DNA of 8,680 nucleotides. Source: Planctomycetota bacterium. Its GTDB lineage: Bacteria > Planctomycetota > UBA1135 > GCA-002686595. The translations under genes and the position numbers were made by a program. The stretch lies in NCBI GenBank assembly GCA_022447405.1, contig JAKVCE010000074.1, forward strand, positions 1-8,680. The letters run 5' to 3'. Below the pieces are notes generated by a model, which ran no database searches, was not told where the DNA came from, and saw only the letters and a list, made by a program, of their open reading frames with translations. Positions 4,756 to 8,680 of this stretch are shown here, one piece after another. Position 1 is the first letter of the stretch; the number at the start of each line of letters is the position of its first letter.

Positions 4756-7677
4756 ATGAACCTGGTCACAGCCATCCTCCTCTTAGCGCCTGCCGCTGAA
4801 GAACCCACGAAGGTCGAGTTCGGCAGAGACGTGCAGCCGATCCTCTCGAAGCGCTGCTTCGTGTGCCATGGACCGGACGAGGGGACGCGGGAGGCGCGGC
4901 TGCGCCTGGACCTCCCTGAGGTCGTGGGGGAAGAGCACGGGATCATCGTCCCCGGGAGCCTGGAGGCGAGCGAGCTCATCCTGCGCATCACGAGCGAGTA
5001 CGAGGACGAGCTCATGCCGCCCCCGGGTGAGGAGCCGCTGACGCAGGAGGAGGTCGACATCCTCAAGCGCTGGGTAGAGGAGGGCGCAGAGTATGAGCGC
5101 CACTGGGCCTTCGAGCCTGTCGCGAGCTCTGCCGCTCCCGCGGGGGCAGAGTGGGCGCGAAACGAGGTCGACGGCTTCGTGCTCCGCTCCATGGAGGAGG
5201 CGGGCCTCGAGCCCTCAGCCGAAGCCGACCGGGCCACGCTCATCCGCAGGCTCTCCTTTGATCTCTGCGGGATGCCGCCGACTCCCGAGGAGGTCAGCGC
5301 CTTCATCGCCGATGATCGGCCCGAGGCCTACGAAGAGCTCGTCGACCGACTGCTCGCGACCGACGCCTACGCCGAGCGCATGACCCTCGCCTGGATGGAC
5401 GCGGCGCGCTACGGAGACACCTCCGTCCACCACGCCGACGGCCCGCGCGACATGTGGCCGTGGCGGGACTGGGTCATCCGCGCCTACAAGTCGAACATGC
5501 CCTTCGACCAGTTCACCGTCGAGCAGCTCGCGGGGGACCTCTTGCCGGAACCCACCAACGCACAGCTCGTCGCCTCTGGCTTCCATCGCAACTCGCCCAC
5601 CTCGGACGAGGGCGGCGCGATCGACGAGGAGCTGCGGGTGAAGTACATGGTGGACCGGGTCAAGACGACGGGGAACGTCTGGCTTGGGCTGAGCCTCGAG
5701 TGCGCTCAGTGTCACGACCACAAGTACGACCCTGTCAGCCAGGAGGACTACTACCGCTTCTACGCCTACTTCAACCAGAGCGTGGAGAAGGGCTTCCAGA
5801 CGCGGAGCGGCAACGCGGTCCCGCTCGTCTCCGTCCCCTCCGAAGAGCAGGAGACCGAGCTCGCCGAGCTCGATGACTCCATCCAAGCGGTCGACGCCTT
5901 CTTCCAGAGCGCGACACCTCCGGATGGAGCCCTCGAGGCCTGGCATGTGAGCGAGCGGCAGGCGCTCTTGGAGCGCGACACCCCCGAGCTCGGCGCGTGG
6001 TACTTCGTCGGACCCTTCCAGAAGGGCAGCAAGAAGGAAGCCTACGACACCGACCACGGCCCCGAGGCCATCGAGATCGACGTCGAGGCAGAGGTCGCCG
6101 GCAAGTCTTGGACGGAGCGCGCTGACGTCGACGGGAACACCTACAACCTCGGCAGCACAGGCAACGCCGCGGTCTATCTCACTCGCCTCATCGAGTGCGA
6201 GGAGGCTCAGACCGTGTCGGTCTCTCTCGGGAGCGACGACAGCATCAAGGTGTGGCTCGATGGCAAGGAGGTCTTCGCGAAGGACGTCGGTCGCGGGGTC
6301 GCGGCTGACCAGGACCAGGCGACCCTCGAGCTCCCCGCGGGGGAGAGCCAGCTCCTCCTGAAGATCGTGAACGGCGGCGGCCCCATGGGCTACTACTTCA
6401 AGATGAAGGGCGAGGACCTCCCCGCGCCCTTGGTCGCGGCGCTGAAGGCCGAGCCGGACTCCCTCGATGACGCCGCGCGCGCGCTCCTGCGCGACCGCTT
6501 CCTGCGCACGGGCTGGGAGGAGGGCGTGGCTCAGGTCGCGCTTAAGGAGGCCGCGGTCACCCGCAAGGACGAGATCACCAAGGGCACTGCGACGGTGATG
6601 GTCATGAAGGACGTCGCCAAGCCGCGCATGACCTACATCCTCGACCGCGGCGAGTACGACAAGCCGCGCAAGGACCATCCCGTGGAGCCCGGCGTCCTCG
6701 AGGGCATCCTGCCGCTCCCCGAGAGCGCGCCGGCCAACCGGCTCGGCCTCGCGCAGTGGCTCGTCCACCCCGACCACCCCATGACGGCGCGCGTCGCCGT
6801 GAACCGCTACTGGGCCATGCTCTTCGGTCGCGGCCTCGTCCCCTCGGTGATGGACTTCGGCTCTCAGGGCGAGCTCCCCAGCCACCCCGCCCTCCTCGAC
6901 TGGCTCGCGAGCGACTTCATCGAGAGCGGCTGGGAGGTGAAGGGCATGCTGAAGCAGCTCGTCATGAGCGCGACCTATCGCCAGCACTCGCGGGCTGACA
7001 CCGAGCGCCTCGAAGTGGACCCCGAGAACGAGCTCCTCGCGCGCGCCTCGCGCTTCCGCCTGCACGGTGAGTTCCTGCGCGACCAAGCCCTCGCAGCCAG
7101 CGGCCTCCTCGTGGACGAGGTCGGCGGCCCGGGCGTGAAGATCTACCAGCCTGACGGCCTCTGGAACGAGGTCTCCCTCGATCGGAACCTGCGCTTCTCC
7201 CAGGACCACGGCGAGAAGCTCTACCGCAAGTCCATGTACATCTACTGGAAGCGCTCCGCGCCCCAGCCCGCCATGTCGACCTTCGACACGCCGATACGCG
7301 ACACCTGCGTCGTCGAGCGCCAGCGCACGAACACGCCGATGCAGGCGCTCGTCACCTTGAACGATGTGCAGTTCGTCGAGGCGTCGCGGCACCTCGCCCA
7401 GCGCCTGCTCCTCGAAGAGGAGGGCTTTGACGCCCGCCTCGACCTCGCCTTCATGCTGCTCACGGCGCACCCCGCTGACGAGCTGGCGCGCCGTGTGATG
7501 CGTGAGACCTATGAGGCACAGCCCCCGATCTATCAGGCGAACAAGGACGCAGCCGTCGCGCTCATCAGCGCGGGCGAGAGCGCGCGCGACGAGAGCCTCG
7601 ACGCAGCAGAGCACGCCACCTGGACGGTCTTGACCTCCATGATCCTCAACCTCGACGAGACCCTGACCCGCGAATGA
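4756..7677 (+). CDS. PSD1-type protein: haem-c (PSCyt1), DUF1549 and DUF1553 domains
   Basis: A 973-residue exported protein of the planctomycete cytochrome-domain family; its biochemical role is not established. The ATG at 4756 is the only upstream choice, because an in-frame TAG lies at 4720-4722; the ribosome site is weak (GGGA, spacer 9). A short signal peptide (MNLVTAILLLAPAAEE) leads into a PSCyt1 domain (about 20-115) with the haem-c motif CFVCH (34-38) and likely axial M87 in LMPPPG. DUF1549/PSCyt2 spans about 134-345 and has a second conserved C-x2-C-H, CAQCHDHKYDP (316-326). Residues 411-550 form a beta-rich insert (GSDDSIKVWLDGKEVF at 492-507), and DUF1553 covers about 655-970, with the typical DTCVVERQRTNTPMQALVTLND (849-870). 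No disruption is visible and the length is typical or slightly long for the family. It overlaps the next gene by 4 bases, implying co-translation. Electron transfer or redox chemistry outside the cytoplasmic membrane is inferred from the haem motif. Confidence 0.92.
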   Translation: MNLVTAILLLAPAAEEPTKVEFGRDVQPILSKRCFVCHGPDEGTREARLRLDLPEVVGEEHGIIVPGSLEASELILRITSEYEDELMPPPGEEPLTQEEVDILKRWVEEGAEYERHWAFEPVASSAAPAGAEWARNEVDGFVLRSMEEAGLEPSAEADRATLIRRLSFDLCGMPPTPEEVSAFIADDRPEAYEELVDRLLATDAYAERMTLAWMDAARYGDTSVHHADGPRDMWPWRDWVIRAYKSNMPFDQFTVEQLAGDLLPEPTNAQLVASGFHRNSPTSDEGGAIDEELRVKYMVDRVKTTGNVWLGLSLECAQCHDHKYDPVSQEDYYRFYAYFNQSVEKGFQTRSGNAVPLVSVPSEEQETELAELDDSIQAVDAFFQSATPPDGALEAWHVSERQALLERDTPELGAWYFVGPFQKGSKKEAYDTDHGPEAIEIDVEAEVAGKSWTERADVDGNTYNLGSTGNAAVYLTRLIECEEAQTVSVSLGSDDSIKVWLDGKEVFAKDVGRGVAADQDQATLELPAGESQLLLKIVNGGGPMGYYFKMKGEDLPAPLVAALKAEPDSLDDAARALLRDRFLRTGWEEGVAQVALKEAAVTRKDEITKGTATVMVMKDVAKPRMTYILDRGEYDKPRKDHPVEPGVLEGILPLPESAPANRLGLAQWLVHPDHPMTARVAVNRYWAMLFGRGLVPSVMDFGSQGELPSHPALLDWLASDFIESGWEVKGMLKQLVMSATYRQHSRADTERLEVDPENELLARASRFRLHGEFLRDQALAASGLLVDEVGGPGVKIYQPDGLWNEVSLDRNLRFSQDHGEKLYRKSMYIYWKRSAPQPAMSTFDTPIRDTCVVERQRTNTPMQALVTLNDVQFVEASRHLAQRLLLEEEGFDARLDLAFMLLTAHPADELARRVMRETYEAQPPIYQANKDAAVALISAGESARDESLDAAEHATWTVLTSMILNLDETLTRE
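5986..6405 (+). other. Beta-rich (PA14/jelly-roll-like) insert domain within the PSD1-type protein
   Basis: Codons 411-550 sit between DUF1549 and DUF1553. The segment opens with WYFVGPF and contains alternating beta strands, SDDSIKVWLDGKEVF, and near its end LPAGESQLLLKIVNGGG followed by YYFKM. The phrase 'D-D-x-I-K-V-W-x-D/N-G-K' followed by an amphipathic strand and 'G-x-x-x-L-L-L-K' is typical of PA14-like or jelly-roll carbohydrate-binding domains. The exact family is uncertain. It may help bind a sugar polymer. Confidence 0.55.
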
Positions 7678-8680
7678 CCATGGACCCCATCACAGAACGC
7701 AGCCGGCAGGTGACCCGACGCACGCTCTTGAAGAGCGGCGCCAACGGCCTCGGCGCGATGGCGCTGGGCTCGATGCTGGGGCGCGAGGCGCTCGCTGGCG
7801 GGATCTCTGCCAGGGAGGTGCCGCACTTCGCGCCCAAGGCCAAGCGCGTCATCTACCTCTTCATGAACGGCGCGCCCTCGCAGATGGACCTCTTCGACTA
7901 CCACCCGAAGATGCGGGAGCACCACGGGATCGAACTCCCGGAGTCGATCCGCCAAGGCCAGCGCCTGACGACCATGACGAGCGGGCAGTCGTCCTTCCCC
8001 TGCGTCGCCCCGATGTTCGACTTCCAGCGCTACGGAGAGCACCAGACCTGGGTCAGCGAGCTCCTCCCGTACACGGCGCGCATCGTCGACAAGATCTCGC
8101 TCATCAAGTCGATGAACACGGAGGCCATCAACCACGACCCGGCCATCACCTACATCAACACCGGCAGCCAGCAGCAGGGCAAGCCCAGCATGGGCGCCTG
8201 GCTCTCCTATGGCCTCGGCTCGATGAACCGCGACCTCCCCGACTACATCGTCATGATCAGCCGCGGGAAGGGGAACTTCCAGGCGCTCTACTCGCGCCTC
8301 TGGGGCTCGGGCTTCCTGCCCTCGGAGCACCAGGGCGTGAAGTTCCGGAGCGGCAAGGACCCGGTGCTCTACCTCACGAACCCTGACGGGATCGACGCCG
8401 AGACGCGGCGGCGGATGCTCGACGGGATCGCCAAGATCAACGAGGCCAAGTACGAGGAGACCCACGACGCCGAGGTGCAGGCGCGCATCTCCCAGTACGA
8501 GATGGCCTACCGCATGCAGACCTCGGTGCCTGACCTGATGGACCTCTCGGACGAGCCCGAGTCCACCTTCGAGCTCTACGGGGACGACGCCAGGAAGCCC
8601 GGCACCTTCGCAGCCAACTGCGTTCTCGCTCGCCGCATGGCCGAGCGCAACGTGCGTTTCGTCCAGCTCTTCCACCGCGG
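7674..8680 (+). CDS. DUF1501 family protein, Tat-exported, C-terminus cut by window edge
   Basis: The start ATG at 7674 overlaps the PSD1 stop as ATGA, and an in-frame ATG follows at 7680; either gives a valid start, and neither has a clear ribosome site, which fits translational coupling. About 335 codons are visible; family members are usually around 450-500 residues, so roughly two thirds is present. The N-terminus carries a twin-arginine signal (TRRTLLKSG followed by ANGLGAMALGS). Family landmarks are AKRVIYLFMNGAPSQMDLFD (about 58-77), INHDPAITYINTGS and GKPSMGAWLSYGLGS, then NVRFVQLFHRG at the edge. DUF1501 belongs to the alkaline-phosphatase/sulfatase-like superfamily, and the physiological substrate is unknown. 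Its constant pairing with PSD1-type genes suggests the two products act together in the periplasm; this is inference from gene order. Confidence 0.93.
   Translation, partial: MTMDPITERSRQVTRRTLLKSGANGLGAMALGSMLGREALAGGISAREVPHFAPKAKRVIYLFMNGAPSQMDLFDYHPKMREHHGIELPESIRQGQRLTTMTSGQSSFPCVAPMFDFQRYGEHQTWVSELLPYTARIVDKISLIKSMNTEAINHDPAITYINTGSQQQGKPSMGAWLSYGLGSMNRDLPDYIVMISRGKGNFQALYSRLWGSGFLPSEHQGVKFRSGKDPVLYLTNPDGIDAETRRRMLDGIAKINEAKYEETHDAEVQARISQYEMAYRMQTSVPDLMDLSDEPESTFELYGDDARKPGTFAANCVLARRMAERNVRFVQLFHR

Noticed and set aside
5215..7614. Minus-strand open frame of 799 codons
   Set aside because: It is antisense to the PSD1-type gene, which has clear family motifs throughout. The long antisense frame is a product of GC-rich third positions.
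7533..8675. Minus-strand open frame of 380 codons
   Set aside because: It lies antisense to the end of PSD1 and to the DUF1501 gene. Its composition is shadow-like and no family motif is seen.

Overview
The window looks like high-GC (by eye above 60%) chromosomal DNA from a planctomycete or a close PVC-group relative. The best evidence is the pair on the right: a cytochrome-c-containing DUF1549/DUF1553 (PSCyt/PSD1) protein followed with an ATGA overlap by a Tat-exported DUF1501 protein. This two-gene unit is amplified in planctomycetes and some relatives. All five loci encode proteins with an apparent export signal or membrane anchor, so this is a cell-envelope/secretome region.

Left block (1-4608), all on the minus strand, read from right to left. 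A 224-residue membrane-anchored or lipoprotein-like protein with a coiled coil and a faint LTxxQ (Spy/CpxP-like) C-terminus (4608-3934) comes first. Next is a secreted PQQ-type sugar dehydrogenase (GSDH beta-propeller) locus (3746-2172), whose frame is broken by a single in-frame TAG at 2720-2718 although coding sequence continues intact for 181 more codons. Last is a very large secreted protein (1918 to beyond position 1) built from about 220-residue tandem repeats. Gaps of 187 and 253 bases with hairpins suggest three separate transcripts rather than a tight operon.

Right block (4756-8680), plus strand: the PSD1-type protein and the DUF1501 protein, the latter cut by the window edge. They diverge from the left block across a 147-base region (4609-4755) that holds a perfect 12-bp inverted repeat.

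The most notable points are the interrupted dehydrogenase and the repeat protein, whose units each begin with a 12-residue EF-hand-like calcium-loop pattern and carry a conserved cysteine pair. I see no mobile element, CRISPR array, tRNA or rRNA. I see nothing that proves a new multi-gene system; the repeat protein is the best candidate for something undescribed.
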